Of a DNA stretch of 5,561 nt, positions 1 to 5,365 are shown one piece after another. The notes beneath the pieces are model-generated. The model searched no databases, was not told the DNA's origin, and worked only from the letters and a program-made list of their open reading frames with translations. Each line of letters begins with the position of its first letter. The stretch's first letter is position 1. Both the position numbers and the translations under genes were made by a program. This DNA is from Phil1 sp964612925. GTDB lineage: Bacteria; Bacillota; Clostridia; Christensenellales; CAG-138. The stretch lies in NCBI GenBank assembly GCA_964612925.1, contig CAZTFU010000052.1, positions 1-5,561 on the forward strand, read 5' to 3'.

Positions 1-79
1 ACAAAACCGACTACTGGCGCCGATACTTCTACTGCGCATACAGGATATTCTAAGGGACTGTGCGAAAGTAAGCTTTTCG

Positions 80-111
80 GATGTGGCGGGATTTTCCGCC
101 ACATCGTTTTT
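80..111 (+). terminator. Terminator-like hairpin inside left repeat
   Basis: A 10 bp stem (GATGTGGCGG, 80-89, with CCGCCACATC, 96-105) closes a 6-base loop and is followed by GTTTTT (106-111). The T-run lies only on the plus-strand exit side, so it would stop plus-strand transcripts entering from the left, for example from a gene ending at 51-53. Confidence 0.65.
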
Positions 112-136
112 ATGCCCGCGCCTTTGTGCGGGGCTG

Positions 137-167
137 AGCCGCCTGCGCGTTTCACACACGCACGGCT
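137..167 (+). other. Second hairpin of the repeat (possible structured RNA)
   Basis: AGCCG (137-141) pairs with CGGCT (163-167), and after a CC bulge TGCG (144-147) pairs with CGCA (159-162), topped by GT/AC after a C-A mismatch. In the right copy the closing arm becomes CGGTT, turning a G-C pair into G-U. No T-run follows, so it is not a terminator. The 56 bases after it up to about 223, and the rest of the gap to the MATE promoter, hold no gene that I can support. Confidence 0.4.
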
Positions 168-267
168 TTGGCTTGGCCCGATTTGCGGGGGGTTCCCGTA
201 TTACGGAGGGGGAACACGGCCTTTGTCGTGGGGTACGTATTTTTCGTCTTTTCTTTTATGAAAGCTC

Positions 268-276
268 TGTTATAAT
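268..276 (+). promoter_or_regulatory. Extended -10 promoter of the MATE gene
   Basis: TGTTATAAT is a perfect extended -10 element (TGn plus TATAAT at 271-276). The region 17 bases upstream is T-rich (around 247-253) with no good TTGACA, which is typical of extended -10 promoters. The predicted start, near 283, gives a ~44-base leader to the ATG at 327. Confidence 0.7.
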
Positions 277-326
277 AAATATATTTGATATTTGCGGTGT
301 GTGCCGTGAACGGAAGCAGGAGAAAC

Positions 327-1697
327 ATGGGAAAACATTCAAACTACGAAATGGATATGACGACAGGTCCGCTTTTTAGGATGCTGCTTACATATTCCTT
401 GCCGGTAATGGCAACAGGCGTACTTCAATTTTTATATAATGCGGCGGATACCGTTGTGGTCGGGCAGTTCGTCGGCAGTCAGGCACTTGCGGCGGTCGGG
501 TCAACGGGCTCGCTTGTGAACCTTGTGGTTGCGCTGTTTATGGGTATAAGCCTTGGTGTAAACGTTACCGTTGCGCGCTACTTTGGCGCACGCGATTTTG
601 ATGCCGTTTCGGATACGGTGCATACTGCGATGCTCTTCAGCATAATTTCGGGTGTTGTGATGGGCATATTCGGCTTTTTCATGGCGCGCACATTCCTTAT
701 GTGGATGGGCAGTCCCGAGGATGTTATAGATCTCGCATCACTGTATCTTAAGATATACTTTGCGGGGCTCCCCGCGCTTATGGTATACAATTACGGCGCG
801 GGCATACTCCGTGCCGTGGGCGACACAAGGCACCCGCTGTATTACCTTATAATATCGGGCCTGCTCAATGTCGTGCTGAACCTTGTAACCGTAATATACT
901 TCAACATGGGCGTTGCGGGCGTTGCATACGCAACCGTTGCAAGTGAGGTGCTTTCCGCCGTGCTTGTTGTAAACTGCCTTATACACACGCCCGGCAGTGT
1001 GCATTTTTATCCGTCAAAGATGAAACTGCATTTGAACAAGCTTGGCGAAATGATAAAAATAGGCATTCCCGCGGGCATACAGAGTGCGCTGTTCTCGGTT
1101 TCAAACGTGATAATACAATCCTCGGTCAATTCGTTCGGGTCGCTTGTCATGGCGGGCAGTTCGGCCTCGGCCAATCTTGAAAGCCTTGTGTACATAGCCA
1201 TAAACAGCTTTTCACAGGCAACCGTAACATTCACAAGCCAAAACGTGGGCGCAAAGAAATATGACAGAATAGGCCCCATATGCCTGTATTGCAACATACT
1301 TGTTATGCTTGCTTGGCTTGTTACGGGCGCGGTGGTGGTCATTTTCAGAACTCAGCTCCTCTCCCTTTACAATACCGACCCCGAGGTGATAGCATACGGA
1401 TGCGAAAGGCTGCTTATAGTAATCGCATTTGACTTTATCTGCGGCAATATGGAGGTTTTTACAGGCTCCCTCAGGGGCATGGGCAAGACGTTTTCGCCCA
1501 TGATAGTATGTCTGTTCGGTGCATGTGTGCTGAGAATAGTGTGGATATCCACCGTATTCCAAAAGTACCGCACAATAGCAAGCATATTCGTATCCTACCC
1601 GCTTAGCTGGGCGGCAACAACAATTGTGCTTATAGGCATGTACATAGTGACCAAGAGAAAGCTGCTCCGCACGGCAGGGCAAGCCTTGGAAAGCTGA
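327..1697 (+). CDS. MATE family multidrug efflux transporter
   Basis: This complete 456-residue membrane protein of the multidrug and toxic compound extrusion (MATE) family is an antiporter that uses a Na+ or H+ gradient to expel cationic drugs or metabolites; the substrate cannot be read from sequence. About twelve hydrophobic segments form two six-helix halves, the second starting near IKIGIPAGIQSALFS. The N-terminal MDMTTGPLFRMLLTYSLP, then LYNAADTVVVGQFVG and GISLGVNVTVARYFGARD, are typical of clostridial MATE proteins, and length is normal for the family. I chose ATG 327 because AGGAG at 318-322 precedes it, although the 4-base spacing is short. An upstream in-frame ATG at 285 lies at the predicted transcription start and has no binding site. 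The gene is monocistronic, between its own extended -10 promoter and a terminator at 1719. Isoleucine is mostly ATA, as in rarA. Confidence 0.95.
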   Translation: MGKHSNYEMDMTTGPLFRMLLTYSLPVMATGVLQFLYNAADTVVVGQFVGSQALAAVGSTGSLVNLVVALFMGISLGVNVTVARYFGARDFDAVSDTVHTAMLFSIISGVVMGIFGFFMARTFLMWMGSPEDVIDLASLYLKIYFAGLPALMVYNYGAGILRAVGDTRHPLYYLIISGLLNVVLNLVTVIYFNMGVAGVAYATVASEVLSAVLVVNCLIHTPGSVHFYPSKMKLHLNKLGEMIKIGIPAGIQSALFSVSNVIIQSSVNSFGSLVMAGSSASANLESLVYIAINSFSQATVTFTSQNVGAKKYDRIGPICLYCNILVMLAWLVTGAVVVIFRTQLLSLYNTDPEVIAYGCERLLIVIAFDFICGNMEVFTGSLRGMGKTFSPMIVCLFGACVLRIVWISTVFQKYRTIASIFVSYPLSWAATTIVLIGMYIVTKRKLLRTAGQALES

Positions 1698-1718
1698 TAA
1701 TACAGTATAACCTAAACA

Positions 1719-1754
1719 CGGCACCCTTTTCTTAAAAATAGGGTGCCGCTTTTG
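1719..1754 (+). terminator. Rho-independent terminator after the MATE gene
   Basis: CGGCACCCT (1719-1727) pairs perfectly with AGGGTGCCG (1740-1748) across a 12-base loop and is followed by CTTTTGTT. It lies between the MATE gene and the convergent DUF378 gene. On the minus strand the trailing bases are a weak T-run (TGTTT), so it may also serve the DUF378 gene. Confidence 0.85.
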
Positions 1755-1760
1755 TTGCAT

Positions 1761-1961
1761 TTATTCTTTCGGGTGAGAGGTGCGCCTGCACATAAGCGCT
1801 ATGCCCCATATGCCAGCAAGGCCGACAAGCGTGTATATTATTCTCGCTATCACCGCGGTGCTTCCGCCGCATATCGCCGCCACAAGGTCAAAGCGAAACA
1901 CGCCCACAAGCCCCCAATTAAGTGCGCCTATTATCATCAGTATCAAGGATAATGTGTCCAT
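1761..1961 (-). CDS. DUF378 family small membrane protein
   Basis: This 66-residue protein has two hydrophobic helices: about residues 4-22 (LSLILMIIGALNWGLVGVF) and about 37-58 (VIARIIYTLVGLAGIWGIAL). The segment GALNWGLVGVFRFDLVAAICGG and the motif RIIYTLVGLAG are the signature of DUF378 (the YuzA-like family), widespread in Bacillota and of unknown function. Family members are usually about 60-80 residues, so it is full length. The start is well supported: AAAAGGAG (plus-strand 1969-1976) lies 7 bases upstream of ATG. It converges on the MATE gene, with its stop immediately beyond that gene's terminator, and is divergent from rarA. I see no clean promoter; a weak GATAAT lies about 50 bases upstream. 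It is probably expressed alone. Confidence 0.9.
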   Translation of the reverse strand: MDTLSLILMIIGALNWGLVGVFRFDLVAAICGGSTAVIARIIYTLVGLAGIWGIALMCRRTSHPKE

Positions 1962-2073
1962 ATAAAAGCTCCTTTTGATTTAAGTTTGTTTGCATGCTTA
2001 TTATCTGCGCACGGACATGATTCTATTGAAGGGAAATATTTCCGCCGTGGCTTTATAAAGCTTGTGCACTTTG

Positions 2074-2102
2074 TTGCCCGCAGAGTAGATTTGGCGTATA
2101 AT
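2074..2102 (+). promoter_or_regulatory. Sigma-70/SigA-type promoter of rarA
   Basis: TTGCCC (2074-2079) and TATAAT (2097-2102) are separated by 17 bases, the optimal spacing. Transcription would begin near 2109, leaving a ~32-base leader before the ATG at 2141. Confidence 0.8.
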
Positions 2103-2140
2103 CAAATGTGTAAAGGCACATATTGAAAGGATACGGATTT

Positions 2141-3448
2141 ATGGATCTTTTTTCGGCACAGGCGAACCGCCGCGCCCCGCTTGCGGACAGAATGCGCCCG
2201 CGAACGCTTGATGAATTTATAGGGCAGGAGCATATTGTGGGCAAGGGCAGACTGCTTCGCCGCGCCATAGAAACGGATACGCTTACAAGCAGCATATTCT
2301 TCGGCCCTCCGGGCTGCGGAAAAACCACGCTTGCAAGCGTTATAGCCGCGCATACGGGTGCGGCAATAGCAAAGCTGAACGCCGTTACAGCGGGGGTAAG
2401 GGAGGTTCGCGCCGTAATAGACAAGGCGGACAAGGACTTAAAGCTTTACGGAAGGCCCACCTATCTTTTGCTTGATGAATGCCACCGTTGGTCAAAAACG
2501 CAAAGCGATTCAATACTCCCCGCACTTGAAAGCGGTACCGTGCGTTTTATAGGCTCCACCACGGAAAACCCCATGGTATCAATGACGGGCGCAGTCGTTT
2601 CGCGGTGCAGACTGTTTCAATTTTATCCCCTTACCATGCAGGACGTGGGCAACGCCATGCGTGCCGCACTTTGCGATGCCGAACGCGGCCTTGGTGAGTT
2701 GAACATAAAAATAGACGATGATGCATTTGAGCATATCGCCTCAACCGCAAACGGCGATGCGCGCAGTGCCCTCAACGCGCTTGAGCTTGCCGCGCTTACC
2801 ACTGCGCCCGATGAAAACGGTATAATTCACATAGATGCCGCCGTCGCCGCAGAGTCGGTGCAGAAAAAGGTGGTAAACGTTGATGACGAGCAGTTTTACA
2901 ACATGCTGTCCGCATTCTGCAAAAGCCTTCGCGGCGGGGACAGCGATGCGGCAATAGCGTGGTTTGCCCGCCTTGTTTATGCGGGCATTGACCCGCGCAT
3001 AATATGCAGGCGCCTTATTGCCCACGCATCGGAGGATGTGGGACTTGCCAATCCTCAGGCGATGGTGCAGGCCGTGGCCGCGGCGCAGGCACTGGAACTT
3101 ATAGGCATGCCCGAAGCGCGGCTGTCCATTACTCAGGCGATAATATTTATATGCGAAAGCCCCAAGTCAAACTCCGTGGTAATGGCGATGGATGAAGCAT
3201 TCCGCGATGCCGAATCAATACCCGACAAGCCCGTGCCCATGCACCTGAGGGATACTTCATACCGCGGCGCAAAGCAACTTGGCAACGGCAAGGGATATAA
3301 GTATCCGCACGATTACCCGGGTCATGTTGTACGGCAGGAATACATGCCGCCCTCCGTTGCGGATAAGAGGTACTACATCCCCGGCTCCCTCGGCAACGAG
3401 GAGAAAATACGCCAAAACCACATAAGGAACGGCAAGCTTGAGAAATAA
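2141..3448 (+). CDS. rarA: Replication-associated recombination protein A (RarA/MgsA), AAA+ ATPase
   Basis: RarA is a homotetrameric cytosolic AAA+ ATPase related to clamp loaders (eukaryotic WRNIP1/Mgs1). It acts at stalled or damaged replication forks. This 435-residue protein is full length for the family (about 420-450). Visible motifs: Walker A GPPGCGKT (residues 55-62), Walker B LLLDECHR (109-116), sensor-1 region GSTTENP (138-144), the arginine region SRCRLF (near 154-159) and GDARSALN before the lid. The C-terminal oligomerisation half carries RRLIAHASEDVGLA, PKSNSV and GKGYKYPHDYPGH, all RarA hallmarks. Walker B reads DECHRWSKTQSD where many homologues have DEVHRFNKAQQD, a mild variation. 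ATG 2141 is preferred over an upstream in-frame TTG at 2123 because GAAAGG (2125-2130) lies 10 bases upstream. The gene is monocistronic, with no terminator of its own; the next promoter begins 10 bases after the stop. Confidence 0.97.
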   Translation: MDLFSAQANRRAPLADRMRPRTLDEFIGQEHIVGKGRLLRRAIETDTLTSSIFFGPPGCGKTTLASVIAAHTGAAIAKLNAVTAGVREVRAVIDKADKDLKLYGRPTYLLLDECHRWSKTQSDSILPALESGTVRFIGSTTENPMVSMTGAVVSRCRLFQFYPLTMQDVGNAMRAALCDAERGLGELNIKIDDDAFEHIASTANGDARSALNALELAALTTAPDENGIIHIDAAVAAESVQKKVVNVDDEQFYNMLSAFCKSLRGGDSDAAIAWFARLVYAGIDPRIICRRLIAHASEDVGLANPQAMVQAVAAAQALELIGMPEARLSITQAIIFICESPKSNSVVMAMDEAFRDAESIPDKPVPMHLRDTSYRGAKQLGNGKGYKYPHDYPGHVVRQEYMPPSVADKRYYIPGSLGNEEKIRQNHIRNGKLEK

Positions 3449-3457
3449 GCGGGCAAT

Positions 3458-3486
3458 TTGAAAGCCTGATTTATACCGTGTATAAT
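3458..3486 (+). promoter_or_regulatory. Promoter of the structured leader RNA
   Basis: TTGAAA (3458-3463) and TATAAT (3481-3486) are separated by exactly 17 bases. This is the best promoter in the window, starting 10 bases after the rarA stop. Transcription would begin near 3493, just before the first leader hairpin. Confidence 0.88.
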
Positions 3487-3492
3487 GGTTTC

Positions 3493-3607
3493 GCATTCCG
3501 AGGACGAATTGTTCGGCGGAAACAAGGAGTCAGAAGTAAGGTGCCGGGTGAGATTCCCGTTGCTTACGACCCTTTGAGGGTCGGCCTCTTCCGACTCTTT
3601 TTATTTT
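3493..3607 (+). promoter_or_regulatory. Riboswitch-like leader, probable guanidine-IV (mepA motif) type
   Basis: The leader folds into a 5' hairpin (TTCCG 3496-3500 with CGGAA 3517-3521) and then an aptamer-like unit. Stem GTAAG/CTTAC (3536-3540/3563-3567) is topped by CGGG/CCCG with the 7-base loop TGAGATT (3549-3555), a T-loop-like sequence. Next comes a perfect hairpin CGACCC-TTTGA-GGGTCG (3567-3583). GAGTC (3527-3531) can pair with GACTC (3593-3597) to close the unit. GGGTC and CCGACTC are also the two arms of the terminator at 3578-3607, so the folds exclude each other; stabilising the aptamer would favour read-through, an ON switch. Guanidine-IV (mepA motif) riboswitches have two hairpins overlapping a terminator, act as ON switches and sit before MATE genes in Clostridia. 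The architecture and MATE start downstream fit this; class assignment is by recall, not by covariance search. Confidence 0.6.
3578..3607 (+). terminator. Conditional terminator of the leader RNA
   Basis: GGGTCGG (3578-3584) pairs with CCGACTC (3591-3597), with one G-U, around loop CCTCTT, followed by TTTTTATTTT (3598-3607). Its left arm is also the right arm of the CGACCC hairpin, and its right arm is also the closing strand of the aptamer. It is therefore the expression platform, and would also end read-through from rarA, which lacks a terminator. Confidence 0.85.
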
Positions 3608-3622
3608 GGAGGTATGGTTTTT

Positions 3623-3754
3623 ATGGAAATGCTTGAAAGACCCGTAAAACGCCTGTATTTCAAGTATCTCTCGGCCGCCACGGCGGTGCTGACACTGCGC
3701 CTTACCCATATGCTTGATGCGGAACACGCAAATGCCCCGTCTATGCAACAATAA
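3623..3754 (+). pseudogene. 5' remnant of a MATE transporter gene (43 codons)
   Basis: A strong binding site GGAGG (3608-3612) lies 10 bases before ATG 3623. The first residues, MEMLERPVKRLYFKYLSAA, look like the N-terminus of clostridial MATE transporters (typically L-x-x-PVxKLYxKYLxAA, followed by helix 1). From about residue 20 the sequence (TAVLTLRLTHMLDAEHANAPSMQQ) no longer resembles MATE, and TAA comes at 3752-3754, where a full gene would run some 1.3 kb. Frame changes between about 3680 and 3725 could restore weak helix-1-like text, which suggests small indels plus a large deletion. It differs in sequence from the intact MATE at 327. I read it as the stub of the transporter once controlled by the leader at 3493. 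A functional small peptide is possible but less likely. Confidence 0.6.
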
Positions 3755-3761
3755 CGCGGCA

Positions 3762-3790
3762 TTGCACTTTTCTTCTTGCAATGTTACAAT
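3762..3790 (+). promoter_or_regulatory. Promoter of the ModA-like lipoprotein gene
   Basis: TTGCAC (3762-3767) and TACAAT (3785-3790) have 17-base spacing. The predicted start near 3797 gives a ~30-base leader. It lies right after the MATE remnant, so the lipoprotein does not depend on the riboswitch, although read-through could add to its expression. Confidence 0.75.
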
Positions 3791-3827
3791 ATAGCTTACC
3801 GTGTGCATTAAGAAAGGACAGAATGAT

Positions 3828-4334
3828 ATGAATTTTAAGAGAATAACAGCCGCCGTGCTTACCGTTGCCGCCGTGATATGCCTGTTCACGGGTTGCGTAT
3901 CGAACACCGCCACCACCGAAAAGGATGCGGGTGAAGTGACGATATTCGTTGACAATACGATTGAAGCGGCAATGGAGGCCGCGGCCGCCGCATATACAAA
4001 GCCCGTAAGGGAGCTTCCCGAGCGCGAAAAGGCGATAATACTTATAGTTCCCGGCGAAGCGGATGCACTTGTTGACAAGCTGAACGCAGGCGAATATGCC
4101 GATGCGCTTTTCGTTGGCGGAGAAGAAACGCTCAATGCGCTCGACGCCGTAACCGAGGGTGAGGATCACATAGTTCACTCCTCCCGCGTAACGCTCAACG
4201 GTGCGGACGGCCAAACCTACGGCATAGCCATAACCAACGCAAGTGACCGCCAGAGCGTCATACAGGGCTTTATCGACTACCTTATGAGCGATGAGGCCGC
4301 AAGTGTACTCGCCGAATACGGACTTAGCAAATAA
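3828..4334 (+). CDS. Compact ModA-like (periplasmic-binding-protein-like) lipoprotein
   Basis: This 168-residue predicted lipoprotein has a basic N-terminus (MNFKR), a hydrophobic stretch, and a lipobox LFTGC with the lipidated cysteine at 23. The mature part resembles both ends of molybdate-binding ModA proteins. EVTIFVDNTIEAAMEAAAAAY matches the first strand and helix, and LVDKLNAGEYADALFVGGEETLNAL matches the L-x-x-QIExGAPADLFxSAxxxxMDxL region. GFIDYLMSDEAASVLAEYGLSK matches the ModA C-terminus. ModA is normally about 230-260 residues, so some 80 central residues (most of lobe 2) are missing after residue ~120. The usual oxyanion-binding serines also appear lost: AASL is replaced by VDNT, and the SSS region by PGEA. 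No permease or ATPase gene is nearby. ATG 3828 has AAAGGA 9 bases upstream. ATA-rich codon use is native-like. It may be a decaying binding protein or a repurposed envelope lipoprotein; transport of molybdate is doubtful. Confidence 0.75.
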   Translation: MNFKRITAAVLTVAAVICLFTGCVSNTATTEKDAGEVTIFVDNTIEAAMEAAAAAYTKPVRELPEREKAIILIVPGEADALVDKLNAGEYADALFVGGEETLNALDAVTEGEDHIVHSSRVTLNGADGQTYGIAITNASDRQSVIQGFIDYLMSDEAASVLAEYGLSK

Positions 4335-4358
4335 AAGAGAAAAGAGAAGCGAATATGT

Positions 4359-4390
4359 AGAGGGAGCAAAGACTCCCTCTTATTTTTATT
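4359..4390 (+). terminator. Terminator after the ModA-like gene
   Basis: AGAGGGAG (4359-4366) pairs perfectly with CTCCCTCT (4373-4380) around loop CAAAGA, followed by TATTTTTATT. It is oriented for the plus strand and lies between the lipoprotein gene and the convergent methyltransferase gene. No T-run follows it on the minus strand, and I see no clear terminator for the methyltransferase. Confidence 0.88.
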
Positions 4391-4415
4391 GTAGGCTGAA
4401 AGCGGTGACTGCCCT

Positions 4416-5165
4416 TTACTTAATCGCGCCTATATAGGCAACGGTTTGATTTGAAATTGAAATAAGCCCGTTATGTTCGTACTTGTCAAACAGCAAATTT
4501 AGCTCGTATATGTATTGGTCGTAGTTCGCATCATCTTCTTTCGAGGAATATGAGCTTGATAAGCTCCTTTTTATAAAGTGGGCTTTATCAAAAATCAGCG
4601 GATAATCGAAAGACACATACTCATATTTCCCGTCAAAGAATGCGTTTATTTTGGGATCGTTTCGCTTCATGCCGTTGCTGAACCCGTTGAAAGCGGAGCA
4701 ATAGCGAGAAAAAATGCCGTGCCACTCTTGATTGATAACATCGGCATAATCCCTTATGTTCCATATCAAAAACACCTTGCCGCCCGATTTGATAATGCGC
4801 AAGCATTCCTGCTTAAACCTTACAACATCAAACCAATGAAATGCTTGCGCCACCGTAATGCAATCGACAGATTCGGCTTTCAGTGTCGTATTTTCGGCAT
4901 TACCCGCAACCGAATGGAAGTTGCTATACCCGCATAGCTCTTGTTCGGCCACGCTTCGCATATCATCATTTGGTTCAACGCAATACACTTGGCTTTGTCG
5001 GTCGAGGAGATGCTTTGAAAATTTTCCCGTGCCCGAACCGATATCCGCAATGACCGATCCATTTGAGATTCTGCCGTATAAAAAGTTTATAAAATCCATT
5101 GAATAGTTCGGCCTTGCGGATGCATAATCCGCAGCTCTGCCGTCAAATTTATTTGTTGTATTCAT
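4416..5165 (-). CDS. Class I SAM-dependent methyltransferase
   Basis: This 249-residue cytosolic methyltransferase has a Rossmann-type Methyltransf_11 fold. Motif I is IADIGSGTGKFS (residues 39-50), which binds S-adenosylmethionine. An acidic residue ends strand 2 (VEPN, E64), and the family-typical VAQAFHWFD (105-113) and RIIKSGGKVFLIWN (123-136) follow. The N-terminal NKFDGRAADYASARPNY matches a family of clostridial methyltransferases of unknown substrate, distantly like UbiE and trans-aconitate methyltransferases. Length is normal. GGAGGGG (plus 5172-5178) lies 6 bases before the ATG. By my count isoleucine codons are about 7 ATA, 8 ATT and 4 ATC, against about three-quarters ATA in rarA. 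GC in sampled lines is near 40-43 percent versus up to 65 in rarA, suggesting acquisition from another lineage. Its ATG overlaps the TGA of an upstream reading frame. The substrate cannot be inferred. Confidence 0.92.
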   Translation of the reverse strand: MNTTNKFDGRAADYASARPNYSMDFINFLYGRISNGSVIADIGSGTGKFSKHLLDRQSQVYCVEPNDDMRSVAEQELCGYSNFHSVAGNAENTTLKAESVDCITVAQAFHWFDVVRFKQECLRIIKSGGKVFLIWNIRDYADVINQEWHGIFSRYCSAFNGFSNGMKRNDPKINAFFDGKYEYVSFDYPLIFDKAHFIKRSLSSSYSSKEDDANYDQYIYELNLLFDKYEHNGLISISNQTVAYIGAIK

Positions 5166-5365
5166 TTGCCGCCCCTCCGATTCTTGTCGAGCATTTTCGC
5201 AAGCTCCGCCCTCCTTCGCATTTTCAAAGTGATTATACCAAAAAGCATGAGTAAATCAATCGTCCGTACAGTAGCCGCCCAAACATTTTCCGCTCAGGCG
5301 GTCTCAATATCAAGCAAAATCGGCTCAGGCTTCACGATAGTATTTGATAAGTGCCTTCGCGCGCC
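5162..5365 (-). pseudogene. Possible 3' remnant of a gene upstream of the methyltransferase
   Basis: One minus-strand frame reads protein-like from about 5365 down: NTIVKPEPILLDIETA, an in-frame TGA (5296-5294), then 43 more codons ending at TGA 5164-5162. The last part has a hydrophobic stretch (IDLLMLFGIITL) followed by the basic tail MRRRAELAKMLDKNRRGGK. The final TGA overlaps the methyltransferase ATG as ATGA, an arrangement typical of translationally coupled operon genes. I read it as the decayed end of a membrane protein gene whose 5' part was lost where the repeat begins. A short ORF from ATG 5248 (28 codons) has no ribosome binding site, so expression is doubtful. I do not recognise the family, and chance remains possible. 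Confidence 0.3.
5232..5259 (-). promoter_or_regulatory. Promoter of the methyltransferase gene
   Basis: On the minus strand TTGATT (5259-5254) and TATAAT (5237-5232) are 16 bases apart, and the -10 is extended (TGG before TATAAT). Transcription would start near 5225, giving a ~60-base leader. The promoter lies inside the presumed upstream gene remnant, so it either overlaps that old coding sequence or arose in it. Confidence 0.75.

Larger units (their letters stand above)
18..212 (+). repeat. Left copy of a ~200 bp dispersed inverted repeat
   Basis: This stretch matches the reverse complement of the other end of the window (5361-5561). The first 38 bases (18-55) are identical. A short divergent patch follows, then another block of about 31 identical bases (60-90), and the match continues at roughly 80 percent with only one single-base indel, near 166-170. 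It fades after the G-rich run at 205-212. It contains two hairpins (80-105 and 137-167), the first with a T-tract. In the frame starting at base 3 its beginning reads KTDYWRRYFYCAYRIF followed by TAA at 51-53, so it may include the 3' end of an upstream gene. The left boundary cannot be fixed because the partner copy runs off the window. I do not recognise the element. It could be a non-autonomous mobile repeat, the 3' end of a repeated gene, or a structured RNA family. Confidence 0.85.

Noticed and set aside
131..180. Group II intron domain V resemblance (GAGCCG ... GCACGG) in the repeat
   Set aside because: The GAAA tetraloop and the ACGGTTC closing strand are absent, and the C-terminal peptide before it does not look like a maturase.
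83..379. 98-codon plus-strand ORF across the left repeat, open in the same frame in the right copy
   Set aside because: Substitutions between copies fall about equally at codon positions 1, 2 and 3, with no bias to silent changes. A 1-base indel shifts the frame, the ORF overlaps the MATE start, and no ribosome binding site precedes it.
1212..1760. Long minus-strand ORF antisense to the MATE gene, and similar antisense ORFs elsewhere
   Set aside because: These are codon shadows of the real plus-strand genes: no binding sites, no domain-like sequence and cysteine/histidine-rich composition.
2123..2140. Upstream TTG start for rarA giving six extra residues
   Set aside because: It overlaps the GAAAGG binding site that serves ATG 2141, and RarA proteins usually begin close to MDLF.
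3527..3600. TPP, FMN or cobalamin riboswitch, suggested by GGTGC, TGAGA, ACCCTTTGA and GGTGAGATTCC-like pieces
   Set aside because: The defining cores are missing: no TPP CTGGATAATACCAGCG arm, no FMN six-helix repeat or closing GATCTTC/GAAGAT stem, and no cobalamin GGGAA or CCACTG box. The shared pieces are T-loop-like hairpins common to several riboswitches.
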